Part shown: piece by piece, positions 12,501 through 24,462 of the stretch
How positions within the stretch are numbered: the stretch's first letter is position 1
Layout of the letters: each line of letters begins with the position of its first letter
Assembly: GCF_036785885.1 (NCBI RefSeq)
Contig: NC_092329.1
Coordinates: forward strand, 2,852,001 to 2,916,000
Direction: 5' to 3'
DNA: 64,000 nt
Origin: Coffea arabica
Taxonomy: Eukaryota; Streptophyta; Magnoliopsida; Gentianales; Rubiaceae
Made by a program: the position numbers and the translations under genes
The notes under the pieces: generated by a model
Databases searched by the model: none
The model's input: the letters and a program-made list of their open reading frames with translations, nothing else
Told to the model about the DNA's origin: nothing

Positions 12501-14374
12501 GCACAAATACTCCTAGAGGCTTGCAATTCACTGTTACGCTTGGCCACAGCTTCTTTTAACATTTTTGTTTCTTCCTCCATGGCCAGTAAGCGTTCTGTGA
12601 GCAACTGATTCTCTTTCTGATATTTATGTGCATTGTCTATTGAAAATTCAGGCAATTGCGACAAATGTGCCACAGGAGGCTTTACTGGAGATCTCTTCAT
12701 CCGAGTTTCCCCTTGATCACGGCCTAAGCTTTCAACTTCTAGCTTCATTTGTGCCAACGCAGCAGGACCAGGCAACTTCTTTCGAACAAGACCACGTAAT
12801 CTTTGGCACTCTGCTTCCAGCTTAGCTATTTTCTTTACTCCTTCCAAATGCTGCTTGTTTGCCACTTCTGCTGATCTTACAGTCATGTTCTTTTCCTCAT
12901 TACGGATTTCTAACTCCTTCGTAACTATATGGACTTCATACTTTAGCGAATTTATTTCCTTTTGACATGATTCAATATTGCTGTTCAGAAGTTCTATCTC
13001 TGCTTCAGCCTGTGATTTTTCCTCATTTAGCTTGATCAGCATGTTTGAACGCTCTTGCAAAGACCTTGAAAGTGCAGCATTTTCAGCAGCAGACCTGCGC
13101 AATTCTTGGTCCAAGTTGGATATTTTTGATTCAAAGTCAAGCTTTAACTTGTCAATCTGTTTTGTTTTGTTGACAACAACTTCATGAAGTTTTTGTTCAT
13201 GTTCTTCCTTCAGGTTTCGTATCTGCCGCATGCATTCCTTGAGAGCTCCATCCAGGTGTGATGCCCGATCTTCAGCTGTTAGCTTTAACAGTGTAACGGA
13301 TTCTAGATGGTTTTTCAAAGATAAAGCTTCTGCCTCAGCCTTTTCCCAACCTGTTTCACATACCAATGCCATTTTAAAAAGTTGAAATGCCAGAAGATTG
13401 AATGCATGCTTAGCCTTTTCCTGAATATGCTAGAAGCTGACAGTTAACAAACCTGAAACAGCTTCTTCAGCCACTTTAGCATGTTGTTTCACCAGGTTTT
13501 CCTTATTAGTCATCTCTGTATTGGCTGCAGCTAACTTTTCATTTAGTTCCTTGATCTCTTCTTCCAAAGTGCCCACTTGTTCCTCATAGGACTTCACTTG
13601 ATCCTCCAATCCAGTTAGGTAAGAATAGGTGTCCACGGATATTTGCACATACTTCGGCTTTTTGTAGTCATCCTTCTTTACCTGGAAACAAATGAAAATA
13701 CTAAAATAGAGAAAAACAAGGATATGATGACAGTTATTCTAGTGCCAGAAAAAGCAAAAGATGTTGAGAGGTAAAATAAGTTATTGTGAATTTCTCATTA
13801 AAGTGCATCCAGATATATCTAGTGGATAAATGCATACAATTCGAGGGGTACAAATAAGAAAAATAATTGCAAGGACTGGCCTAAGATGTAAGTTTCACAG
13901 TTATCTACTCTCTGGTAGTTTAAATGTTTGTCAACTCCGTTGCAAACGAGGGATTGATTCAAGAGCATGCGTTGTTCCAGAAGCCCTCTGTTTCTTTTTC
14001 TTTTTTTCTTTTTGACAAATATCATTTGTGTAAAAATCAATATTATGCAAACTTGCTTATGAAGACATGGCACTCAACAATCATAATCTGCTGAAGAAGA
14101 CCAGAATGTAAAGCATTCTAACATAGGCCAGAAAACTTCCAAGTGAAGTAGGATTTGCACAAAATATGAGCAGTAAATATGATTAAAAACAAAGACGAAC
14201 TGGGTCAAGAATTAATATGTTTTTTCCTCAATAGACCTATCATGCGAATGAACAGACCTGATCACCCTGAGATCCTGCTGAATCTGAAGGAGCATTATTA
14301 GAGTCTGAAGCAACAGTGACACTAGCTGCTTTATCTGATGATTTTTTCTTCCAAGGCCAGCTCCTTCGGTCCAT
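9571..14374 (-). CDS. Filament-like plant protein (FPP; long coiled-coil, DUF869)
   Basis: Five coding exons on the minus strand: 14374-14258, 13681-13453, 13350-10935, 10503-10461 and 10017-9571. All introns are GT..AG, the phases join, and the product is about 1083 residues, near the family's usual 900-1100. It starts MDRRSWPWKKKSSDK, the FPP signature, with an SRSWPWKKK-like basic patch. Long coiled coils follow: residues about 40-310 (exons 2-3, ELNEKLAAANTE, LNEEKSQAEAEI, LEAECQRLRGLVRKKLPGP) and about 760-860 (LEARAEELQTEVNLLQ). A serine-rich, low-complexity tail ends RGLSRFFSSKAKTGN. FPPs are plant-only coiled-coil proteins; some bind the MAF1/WPP nuclear-envelope proteins or microtubule-linked partners. 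They have no enzymatic domain. Resemblance to Arabidopsis FPP3/FPP4 is from memory. An ATG inside intron 2 at 13372 is not the start, because exon 2 splices in frame across it. Confidence 0.95.
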
Positions 14375-16400
14375 TGCCAATTCTAAATGTGAAGGAGACA
14401 GAACCAAATGTCAATGGCTAACATAATCCAAAAACAGACTAGAAGAATGGGCAAAGTGAAAATGCAAATGGACCAAAAACTGATTTCACAAAACAGTATA
14501 TTGCGGGTGCCCTTTAAATGAAGTGCGTAATTCTAGTTTCAAGTTTTGGCTTTCCACTATTCACAAAATTTCATGCGGATGGTAATGTCATGACCACCCC
14601 TGTCAAATGTCAACATGGGAAGTGAGGAAACACCAAACTATGACCGTGCTATGAGAGTACTGGAAGCTTTATGATGACACACATCCATCACCATCAAGCT
14701 TACCTGTAAGAGTGGTTGAGGAATATTCTATTCCAAAAGAGATTTGACATCTAAAACATCATACTATACAGCAGGTTTTTGTACTGAAACAGACCAAAGA
14801 TTGAGGAAGATCCAGCAAAACAAGAAATCTAGATATTAGGACAATTAATGAACCGCAGTATGGACACAGTGAAATGCAATGTTCATGTTGAGGCATATAC
14901 AGAGCGTTCTTGTACTTTCTCTGCGTCACAAGATACATAAACACGCATAAAACGAAACTGGAAATTAAATTACTTTCAAAGGCACAGAAAAAAAAAATCA
15001 TCTTGGAGTTAAACCGATAAATAGATAAACAAAGGGGCATATTCATGGAAGAAATTGGTACCGGAGAAGTCAAAACTTTTCCTTAATTATGATATGTCAT
15101 TAATATAAGGGAAACTAAAATGGTTGGTTAGACTTTAGAGTCTTGAAGAGACAAATTAATACGGATATTTAGCTCAGAAAACAACATAAATTTCATATTT
15201 AAAAGTAGAGAGCAACTTTCGAGGCATACAACTAGCATGGGCAATTAAAAATGTACCAAAGGTGGGATGTAGAAAAGGACGGACCACCAGAAACGAGAAA
15301 ACACACCATGAAAATGGCATTCATGTATAATTTACAAAAAGATATACATATCCAAAAGGAAACAAACTAATTCGTATCTGATAATGGAAACATTAATTAC
15401 ATGCATCGGAATATTTGGCCTAAACCTCATATTCCCAATCACTGCAACCTTGAAATATTTCTGCAATACCCATTTTATACCAGTGTAGACCAAATACTAT
15501 ACATTTATTCTCCTATAGAATCATATCCGGCCAGCACAATCACATTTTTCAAAATACTTTTAATTTAAACGTTTAGCTTAAAAGAATGAAGAAGAAAAGA
15601 ATTTTCAAGTTTGCTTTAAGGACTAAAAATCCTTTATCAACTACAATCAGCAACAAATTTATCCGCAAGAATTGCTTTTTCCTTAAAATTATATCCACAA
15701 AAATTGGCTGCATTGCAAAAAGATAAATTTCAAATGCTTTCGATTTTAAAACTCAAAATGAAGCAAAATAAATAAATTTTAAAAATTATCGATCAGCAAA
15801 CCGGTGCATCGCAGCATTGATGCTTAGCTTCTGCCATCAAAAATCTAAAATTAAGAGAAAATTACATAGAAAAGCGACCTGATGGTTTTGGAAAGTGAGG
15901 AAGGGAAAACACACCGACAGAAAGAGAAGAATAGTGACCGATGCGCAAGAGAAGCTTCAAATATGAAAACCAATAGAGGAAATAGAGAAGGAAAAGCTTT
16001 GGAAAGCAGAGAAGACAAATCAAAGCGAATGACGCAACAAAAACATCAAAAGTGTGAATGACACAATCGAGTCCTGAAGAATATGTAACCGAAAGATCAG
16101 CTAATTCTATACAAAACAAAAAAGAGTTACTTTTACTCACCACTGGACACTGACAATGCAGCTGATTTACCGCTGTAGTAGAAGAAAAGAAACAATAAGA
16201 AAAAGTAAAAATGCTTTACTGTTAAGCTCTCCGGAGAATGTTTAAGATCTAAGAAGAGAGAGAAAGGACGGAGGAGGAGGAGGTGGCGGCGGCGGTGGTG
16301 GTGGTGATGGAGTGATGGAGGACGTGGTGGTGGGGATAGTGGGTTGGGGATGGGGAGGAGGGGCGTTGGGCATGGGAGATGTGTACAAATATTCGCATTA
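14375..16400 (-). other. 5' leader of FPP with a 1.76-kb intron in the 5'UTR
   Basis: Reading down the minus strand, a leader exon ends at 16141 at the donor GTGAGT (16140-16135). A TTTAG acceptor at 14383-14387 joins it to eight leader bases before the ATG at 14374. The intron is thus about 16140-14383. The leader exon (about 16141-16380) is pyrimidine-rich on the transcribed strand and includes a CCG/CCA/CTC trinucleotide run. Long first introns in plant 5'UTRs often raise expression; that effect here is inference. The transcription start is not determined. Confidence 0.65.
16266..16330. repeat. Purine-rich GGA/GGC/GGT trinucleotide tract
   Basis: Consecutive GGA, GGC and GGT triplets on the plus strand, which are CTC/GCC/ACC on the FPP transcript. 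This is a microsatellite in the putative FPP 5'UTR. Confidence 0.7.
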
Positions 16401-19047
16401 GGTGTCACTTAAAAGGCAAGACGTTGGAAAGCTCCAAAACATCAGCCCTTTAAATACAAATTTATAATTTCCAGACCTAAAAAGAAAAACAATTTTTTAT
16501 TATTCATTTGTTTTTGCTTAAATAAGTCATAAAAGGGCGTTAAAGATTCTAGTAACATTACATACTCTTTAATTTCAAAAAATTACAACACATATAAAAA
16601 AATTTTGGATCGATACTTTGTATCTTTTGAATTTTTTTCAAGAATAAAAATATTTAAGATTACAAATACAAAAGCCTTAAATTTAAAAAATTAATAATTA
16701 AGAAAATTCTATGCAACGTCAATAACATTTTATTTTTTTTTAATATTAGAATATGCTATCATGCTGGTGAATGATGATAGAGGTAAATAAGACTAGAGTT
16801 TTCTTTTTCTTTTTTTTTTATTTTTTGGAAACGAGTGAAATATTTATAGAATTGAAATAATGGAACTATTCAATATCCAAATCGAACTCAATTTGATGGA
16901 AATTCATTCAAACTTGATTCGTCAACTAATGAAGCCAAAGGCTGGAGAAACATTTTATACAAGATAACTTTTAAGTTTGATAAAATGCTTGTTCAAATTT
17001 GGTTCAGCCAATAAATGAGTCAAATTTAAATAAAATTTCAAACTCATTAAAATAATTAAACAAGTTTTAAAGTATTCGACTTGATTAACCTCATTTACAC
17101 CCTTAAATATTTATCAATATCTTGAATGAAGTACTAATTATTTTAGTGTTGATTTGGTGACATGGTTATTCTTAATCAAATTAATTAATTGTTGATTTAA
17201 ATGACGGCTTTAGCCTTCGAAGCATGAAAGTGAGATATTTGTTAATTTCGCTCCCACTAAAGTGGGTGTAATTGTCATAGCTGGTGAGCTGTACAGGAGG
17301 AGAAAACTTGGACCACCGGCACGAGGTTAATAGGAAGTCCTGCAGTAGCACCCAAACTTCAGCTCCAGCTCATTAGTGGATTGGTGCGTCCACACTGGGT
17401 GGCATGTGAAGCCACTGTATCTGATTCTTGTCGCGCCACTAGTTTTACATCCATTTTTCCTCTTTTACACCGTTGTTGAGATCGTACCCAATGTGTATAT
17501 AATTCAAAAATAATTAAAATAAATTAATTTAACCTAAATTTTAATTTTCATATAAATACAATTATTAAAAATTTATTTAAAAAGTTTATGGTAGTTTGGT
17601 AGTTACCACACTTAAGAGTGATTATGATTAGTTATATTGGAAAAATGTGATTCGGTAATTAGAATAAAAATTAGTTTCTTTAATGGAAAAAATGAAAGTT
17701 CAAAAATAACATAAAACAGTTTACACTCGTTGCCACACCTTTGACTTTATATATTATATTAAAAAAAAAAATTCCTAATAAAGAGAGATGGGATCTAAGA
17801 AGTAGGAAAAGAGCAGGTTACATAGATAGATATTCTTTTTTAGCTATATTTACTTTAGGGAAAAAAGAAAGGGATCATAAAATGGACAGTTGTGAATCTA
17901 AGGAGTAATACTACTGATTAGGGAAACGGGAACAAAATCATACGCATAGAGATATTATGAAATTAAAATCCGAAAAGAAAAGAAGTGTTTCTAATACCCT
18001 TTATTCAAAATGAACCCCCACTTGCATATGGAGTAATAAATAAAAACATTAATCCCATTCTAAATGCATAATCCTTCTCTTGAGTACATTAATTTATTGG
18101 ATTATTCTTAAATTTTGACAACTACAATTACCTATCATTTTTTAAGTGTTGAAGTGAATATTATCGACATTAAACACTTTGTTACTGAGAAATTATTATG
18201 TAAAACTAAGATTATTCCCCAGCCAAATTGTAATTGTATATGTTATCTCCTTGTTTACATTAATCTTTGGTACTTAAAAAATGCCGGTTGGAAAATGTCT
18301 ACTATTTAATATGTATGATTTACTAGTTTATTTTCATTGGTATTGATTAGGATATTCTTGAAAAAATCCATAAACATATTACATTTTCACACAATAGACA
18401 GACCGGCTGTGAAAGATGTTCTGACTTTTCCTTCGGCCCCCGCCATCGGATTGAAAATGCTGGTCTTCGTATTTGACATTAACAAGAGAAAGCTATAAAT
18501 GCAATTTCAGGGCTAGGCTTTAGGCTGAAGAAAATTGATGAGCAGGAGCTGCCAAACTCATAGTAACACACCTTCAAGGCTTGATGAAGGTTTTGTCCAA
18601 GACGATGGAATGTTTCTTCCAGTAGAGCAATCCAAAATCTGCTTTCAGTTGAGCACTTGGAGATCAAATTGTTCTGTCAAATTCACCCTCTAGATCGATA
18701 CTACTGACATACTGGAAGATGTCGCTTAGCTTATTGATATCATACCCGTCTGGGTTATATTATATGATGACGGCACATTGAAGGATCAACGCCATCGACG
18801 TCTATTTGCGGGGCTCTAATTTTGCAGAATGGTAGCATGGACTATAGAGACAGCCAAAATTGACAAAATTGAATTGTTTAGGGCTCGACGACTAAACATC
18901 TATTTTGGCGGGCCTACGTAACAACTATTTTAAGTGTGTACTTGCACAAATAATTGATGAGATTAACAAATAATAAAAAATGTGATAAATTTTGAATATA
19001 ACTTCTACAACACATATGGATTTTATGCCTACATGCTTTGGGTCAAG
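16401..19047. other. Intergenic DNA upstream of FPP, no gene recognised
   Basis: Very AT-rich. It holds a hAT-like remnant (16857-17105, listed separately). A short open frame at 18483-18563 (+) has a protein-like composition (ISGLGFRLKKIDEQELPNS, then a stop), but a stop codon lies directly before it. It might be a gene scrap; I do not recognise it. The part next to 16400 presumably includes the FPP promoter. Confidence 0.5.
16857..17105. mobile_element. Remnant of a hAT-type element (one end only)
   Basis: The segment ends with a CGACTTGATTAACCTCATTT block and then ACACCCTTA, whose reverse complement, TAAGGGTGTAAATGAGG, is a common end of plant hAT MITEs. The inside has the alternating TCAAACTTGATTCG-like motifs seen in such elements and in the element at 35935. 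No matching left terminus or target duplication is found, so it is probably truncated. Confidence 0.4.
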
Positions 19048-19319
19048 CGCTTCTACAATTATCAACGAAAACTACAGCGTGCAGCATGCAGTGTAGACGA
19101 TAAGATAACAAGTATAGGCAAATTAATAAACGTAGACACTAAAATAACAATACCCAAAATCACAGTAAACTTTATCTCTTTTTACTATTTGTGCCCAAAA
19201 ATTTATTGTGCTTCTAGGTATCGTTGTGTTAGTTTTTATATTTATCAATTCAGTATCTACATCTGTTATGTTAAGGGTTACATTGCATGGTGCAATTCCT
19301 GCTTATAACTGTAGAAGCT
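19048..19319. mobile_element. Foldback MITE, copy A
   Basis: About 270 bp whose ends pair as long imperfect inverted repeats: GCTTCTACAATTATCA on the left, and the reverse complement of TTATAACTGTAGAAGC on the right. Further pairing continues inward (GCAGCATGCAGTGTA with TTACATTGCATGGTGC). It is non-coding and belongs with copies B (20204) and C (21317). Confidence 0.65.
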
Positions 19320-20203
19320 TTTTTGATGCGCAAACTTTAAACCCAATGTCCTAAATACTGTAACACTTTTTGTGATGTGATGTATGTGAGATAAAAAGAT
19401 AATTGAGAAGATAAAAAAATGTATTGAAAATTGTATGGATAATGTAACCAAATAAATTTAGACAAATAAAAAGGTGTAACACATTTTTGTTAGGCGTGCT
19501 CTCTCTTTATATGCATGGTCATTAAAATTTTGCAACCATTCATCAGGTTTAAATGGATTCGAATCTTTCAATTCGTGCATGCATGATTTTTATTCAAGAA
19601 AAGTGGATTTGATAAGTGATTAAGACAAGTAATTATGGAAGAAGTAAGTATGACATCAACAGGTGATTAAAAAGTCTTGCAGGTTGCTTGGGATGAGGGG
19701 TGAAAGAAAGCTACGCATATAGACCACCATCATCAGAACTTTGTATTCTGCTTAAATCCAAGATGGAGAGTCTAAGCAAGTCGCCATCTATGATGACTAT
19801 TCCATATTTATACTAATTAGGATGTGGATGGAATGAATTGCGCGGTGAAGCTTAGCCCATACTTCTTGGCTGTTATTCTGTAACATCATTGATTGACTGA
19901 TTGTGCGCCAGTTTTTTCTTTTTTTATTTTTTGGCTTCAAAAGTAAGAGGGAGGAGCGCTGCAGATGAAAAGCAGGCTTAAAAGTGGCTGTAAGCAGTAG
20001 TAAAAAAGAGCGTAGGATGCTACAGGAGCCATGCCTGTTTTTGGGTAGATAGCAGTACATGGGTAGTTGTCGCAGCCATCAAATTTATGGCTAGAGCTGT
20101 CCTAGGTTCTCCTACGGTTAATCAAGTCAACTACAGTCTACTGTTTATTCATCTGACAAATTAATCTGACTCCGGTGACACCCCAAGGCAACTCCGGTCA
20201 ATG
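19320..20203. other. Intergenic DNA between foldback MITEs A and B
   Basis: It contains a fragment of the Tourist-like family at about 19360-19450 (CTGTAACACTTTTTGTGATGT, then ATGTGAGATAAAAAG, the reverse orientation of the 4132 core). No gene is recognised. Confidence 0.5.
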
Positions 20204-20434
20204 TCATCTACAGTTATCGAGGGTAACTGCATGGAAGTGTAGTCACTAGCATAATAAATATAGATATTAAAAATAAAAAATGCAGATCTAATGCAACAAC
20301 AAACAAAAGTAAAATTTGTTATGTTTTTATCGTATAGTTGTGTTAATATCTAATTTTTATTTTGTTAGTATGCACATTTATTTTGCTAGTGCTTACATTA
20401 CACGATACAATTAAGACTACTAATTATAGAAGTC
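20204..20434. mobile_element. Foldback MITE, copy B
   Basis: The left arm TCATCTACAGTTATCG and the right arm reading ATAATTAGTAGTCTTAATTG on the other strand bracket inner blocks CACTAGCATAATAAATATAG and, inverted, TTGCTAGTGCTTACATTACA. The inner arm CACTAGCATAATAAATATAG is shared exactly with copy C. No open frame. Confidence 0.65.
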
Positions 20435-20529
20435 TCTCATCCAAGGCAACTCATACTTCTTTAGGGCAAACAAAAAAGATGACCCAAATTAGTTTGCTGA
20501 AAACCTTTTCGCTCTGAATTCCAATACTG

Positions 20530-20672
20530 GTTGGAAAGCCATTTTTTTTAAAAAAAAATATTTACGTTTCCTGTGAGCATATTTTTCAATCATTTTTTAT
20601 TTCACATACATCAAATTGTTACAGTAAATTTTTCTATGAAAATTTCAGAAAATAGCAATACAAACAGGCCTC
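20530..20672. mobile_element. Tourist-like MITE, degenerate
   Basis: It has the family core TTCACATACATCAAATTG followed by TTACAGTAAATTTTTCTA, and a right end GCAATACAAACAGGC, the inverse of GCCTGTTTGTATTGC. The left end is poorly kept. Confidence 0.5.
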
Positions 20673-21042
20673 TGCCTTTCTACAATACTATTTTAAACAT
20701 TTTTTTTTTCAAATAGTCTTCTATCCAAACAAACCAATTGCCATTAGCTTGTTATCAATCTTAATGTCATTCAGAACTTAATGATTTGCTGATAATAGCA
20801 ACCCGTTATTGTTAATCAGGCATATTGTCAATGACACTCCAATTATTTTTGATAATACTATGTCTTTTTGTAATTTTTAGAAAAATATATAAAATAAATG
20901 GAGTGTCAATAGCATTAACCTTGTTAGTTTGTAAGTGGTACGTAGCATATATGGTCCAAGTTGATTATGATACACATCTGACTTAAAATACGACATTGAT
21001 GAGTAACTTGCAGTTTTTTTTTTCTTTTTGAGAATAATGACT

Positions 21043-21045
<3 letters not shown>

Positions 21046-21073
<28 letters not shown>
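21046..21073. repeat. (AT)n microsatellite
   Basis: Fourteen AT units in a row, next to a T10CTTTTTGAG tract at 21014-21031 that resembles the micro-insertion at 26898. Confidence 0.85.
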
Positions 21074-21076
<3 letters not shown>

Positions 21077-21316
21077 ACCACATCAATTTCAAACAGATGA
21101 AGTAATAAATAACAAGGGGTAGTAGAAGAGCACCAATTTTTGTCCAAATATTGCACCGCCATAGCCGCTGAATATGAGCCGCAGACAACCCGGTGCGGTT
21201 GGTTTGAGACAATCGCCTCGACATTTAATCAAGCGGAGCCCTCCAACAATTAAATCCCAGACCCCAACCCTCAACTCTTATTTTTACCAATTAATACTAC
21301 CGTTTAAGTCCGTCAG

Positions 21317-21520
21317 ATTCTCTACAATTGCCGCATATAGAGTTGTAAACACTAGCATAATAAATATAGATATTAATATAATAAAATTTCAATACGAATT
21401 TTAATAAGAATAATAATCTATTGCTTTATTTATTTATTATTATGTTAATATCTATATTTATTTTAATTTTAATAATATTTATTGTACACCATACAATTAC
21501 GACTGAAAATTGCAGAGGAT
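21317..21520. mobile_element. Foldback MITE, copy C
   Basis: The left arm ATTCTCTACAATTGCC and the right arm, inverted, ATCCTCTGCAATTTTCAGTC are present. Inner blocks CACTAGCATAATAAATATAG and TTAATATCTATATTTATT pair with each other, so almost the whole element can fold into one stem. No open frame. Confidence 0.65.
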
Positions 21521-23351
21521 CATCCATCCATGGTGCTGACTCAAAGTTGGAGGTGTGGTACTGCTTCGTTTTCCTGGTTCAAGCAGGAACCAGGCGGAGA
21601 ACGTACAACTGCACTGCTGCCAATTGTAAAAGACGCGTAGGGACCACCAACTAGTCTACACATTTCAGTGAAACTGAAGCCTTTTTTACAGCAGAACTGT
21701 ACAACAGAAGTATGGTACTTTTTTTTTTTCATATTCCAATCATGGTGGGGCCCAACATTTAGTTACTTTGTCGTCGTCTCCGGTGCACGGAATCCCAACT
21801 GACACGTGTCCAGCGAAGCCATCACCTTTCACCCAACTCGTGTTTTCAGCTCCTGATTGGGAAAACAGAACTCATTAAGTCCACTGTCGGCAGAGTGGAA
21901 TATGAGCAATCACAAAACAATTTCCCTGTTGAAGGATTTTTTATTTTTAGGCCCGTTGTATGAAAAATGGTACAAAAATTGCCTACTTACAATAATAACT
22001 ATCACCAATAACTTGTTTTCTTTGAAACTTTTTTTTTTTTTGTTAAACACACACAAGAAAATAAAAAAAAAATTTATCATTTCACTTTAATATCCCTTTA
22101 ATCAAAGAAAGCTTGGGGAATTTGGTATCAATTATGTCGTTCAATTTTTATGTGTGTGCAAGTGTTAATTTGATGCAATACTTATTAGTTTGGATTGCCA
22201 GTTTTCTTTAATAAATTTTAACATTTTTTATAAATATATTTTTTAATCACCATTCAATCTTATATGTATCGAATCGTTGTAATATATTCATTCACAAGAA
22301 AATAGTAATTTTTTAAATTAATGTGCCGGTGTGAATCACAACTCATGTTTGGATTATATTTTTTTAAATTTTTTATTAAAAAAATTAGTATAACGGCTAG
22401 ATATATATAAAATAAAAAGATAATTAAAAAATCGCGTCAAAAGATCCGGACCAAGGAAATTTTCTGCGCCTTCTCCAAAAAATAATGATAAAACCAACGG
22501 TGGTCAACTCATTGATAAGACCCCATGGATAATAGTACTAATGCTCCCGCAGGGTTCCATACACACGTGAATGTTCTTCGGCAATCTGTACGGCCCGAGG
22601 GGAAGTTGGCCCAGATAATTTTGGATGGTTTGTTAGTTATGGAGCAATAACTCGTACTGCGTTGTTTTATTCGGGTTGGCTTGAAGTTATGATTATTTCT
22701 GCAAACAACCGAATCTGGATTGTCGAGTTATTTTGTGTTGGCAAAAGCTTCGGCCTCAGCTTCAAGGCGGCTGTTTCTACTGTTTCTACTGCAGGAAAAG
22801 GGTTCAACAACAACGACATGGTTGGCGACAATTTGTGAAGATTAATTCTATTTAAGCATTAATTTTTTATAGATTGACAATATATATTCTTATCATTAGA
22901 TATACGATATATAATTGAATTTTAAATTTTACGTTTGCATCATGCATCAAATTGTGATAATATATGCACTGTCAGCGTATATAAGTTAAACTCTCTATTT
23001 TTATATGAAGTTTAAGGATATCCACATATGTCAATTTTTGACATAGTTATTGTGTATGTTCCAACTGCATCTTTATATATTAAATATAGAATACTACACT
23101 ACTGACTGTTGAGATTCCGAATTTATTTGATGTTGCTCTCTAAAAATAATTTTTTTTCTGGGTAATTGAAGAAGCATGTGTGTGTAACTTTCCTTACCGG
23201 AATAACCATGTTGGAAAACCTATGTAAGAAAACTGAATGCGAGTTTTTATTTCAATCTAGGCCAATTACGTTGCAAGTTCAGTAGTTGATGGGAAACTGG
23301 GTTTTTCAGAATAATTTGTTGAATAAGAACAAACATAACAATTCAATCCAA
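21521..23351. other. Intergenic DNA, AT-rich, MITE fragments
   Basis: No gene is recognised. Two degenerate segments at about 22190-22310 and 22347-22440 begin with GTTTGGATT and may be old Tourist-like fragments. An A/T-rich region with (T)n and (A)n runs lies around 22028-22080. Confidence 0.45.
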
Positions 23352-23362
23352 AGTCCAAAAGT

Positions 23363-23421
23363 GTTCCCCACTCCACACCCCCCCCCCCCCAAACAAAAAA
23401 AAAAAAAAAAGAAATACAAGG
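23363..23421. mobile_element. 59-bp A-rich micro-insertion between 11-bp direct repeats
   Basis: AGTCCAAAAGT occurs at 23352-23362 and 23422-23432. Between them is a C-rich then A-rich segment (C12 or so, then A17). The arrangement resembles a drastically 5'-truncated retroposon with its target duplication, but replication slippage or end-joining filler is also possible. Confidence 0.4.
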
Positions 23422-23548
23422 AGTCCAAAAGTTCATTGTTTCCACTGTCGATATCTCTCGGTTAATGTAATGCTTATCCGACTAATACGGCTGAAAAATG
23501 TCTATAGTAGTATTGCATCCACCGAAAAGAAATACTATTAGGTTTTAG

Positions 23549-24454
23549 TAGAGGTGGCAATTTGTCCCAAGTCACAATGGGTTACCCATGCCCATGGGGA
23601 CTTTGGACGAGTTGGGTACTGGAATTTGATATTGGGTTTAAAATGGGACAAATCCCAATTATACCCATTAATTGATGGGAAATTTTGGAAAATACTTGGG
23701 TACCCATTAGGCTCAAAAAGCAAGGGCTCCGTTTGGATTAGCTGTTTTTTGGGGTGTTTTTGAAATATTTTATTGTAGCAGTGTCTATGAAAAATTTTTA
23801 CTATAATTTATTTTTTGAAATATTTGATATACTAATGTGGATGGGATGTTTTTTGGATTATTGTATATTACTGTAACATTGTATTTGAAAATTTTGTTTT
23901 TTGAAAAAATAGCCAATCCAAACGGAGTCTTAGATTCAAAAATTATCTTTAACAATTTTTATAGTCATACCAGCGAATATAATCTAGCAGTCTTCCTAGT
24001 CATTATCCACAAGAATTTCCAACATTTCAGTCAATTTAGACCTGCCATCCTTGGACAATGATGAGGATAAATATTCAACACCCTAAGTGCCTTGACCATC
24101 TTGATATATATTGGAATATGGCTGTATATCTATCTTTTCCTTTATTTGTTAATCCAAATTTTGGTGGGAATCCTGAGTATAAAGCACTTGCATGTTTATT
24201 TAATAAAACTAAAAGAAATTTAATAAATAAAAAATATTAAAGTTATATAAAAAATAAAAAATGAATTAAAGGAAAAAAAAATATAGAAAATAGATTTAGG
24301 TATTGGGCGGGATCAATCTAAACCCATTCCAAAGTGATCCCGCCCAAATTAGTCCCAAAACACATATGAATAAGGTTGGGCCCAAACCCATATGACTCGG
24401 TTCCATCTCAAACTCAAGCAAATCGCACCCATCCCGCCCATTTTGCCACCTCTA
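23549..24454. mobile_element. hAT-type non-autonomous element with 8-bp target duplication
   Basis: It is bounded by perfect 12-bp terminal inverted repeats TAGAGGTGGCAA / TTGCCACCTCTA (23549-23560, 24443-24454). The flanking 8-bp direct repeat GGTTTTAG (23541-23548, 24455-24462) is the hAT hallmark. Subterminal regions are rich in GGGTACCCATT and CCCGCCC motifs. No transposase frame remains. A MITE is nested inside (23727-23927), so the element without it is about 705 bp. Confidence 0.9.
23727..23927. mobile_element. Tourist-like MITE nested in the hAT element
   Basis: Ends are CTCCGTTTGGATTAGCT and the inverse CTCCGTTTGGATTGGCT, a 17-bp terminal repeat with one mismatch. The element is 201 bp and non-coding. 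It lies inside 23549-24454, so it inserted later than the hAT element. Confidence 0.8.
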
Positions 24455-24462
24455 GGTTTTAG

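Noticed and set aside
18483..18563. Short plus-strand frame with ISGLGFRLKKIDEQELPNS
   Set aside because: A stop codon lies directly before it, and no acceptor or further exon is convincing.
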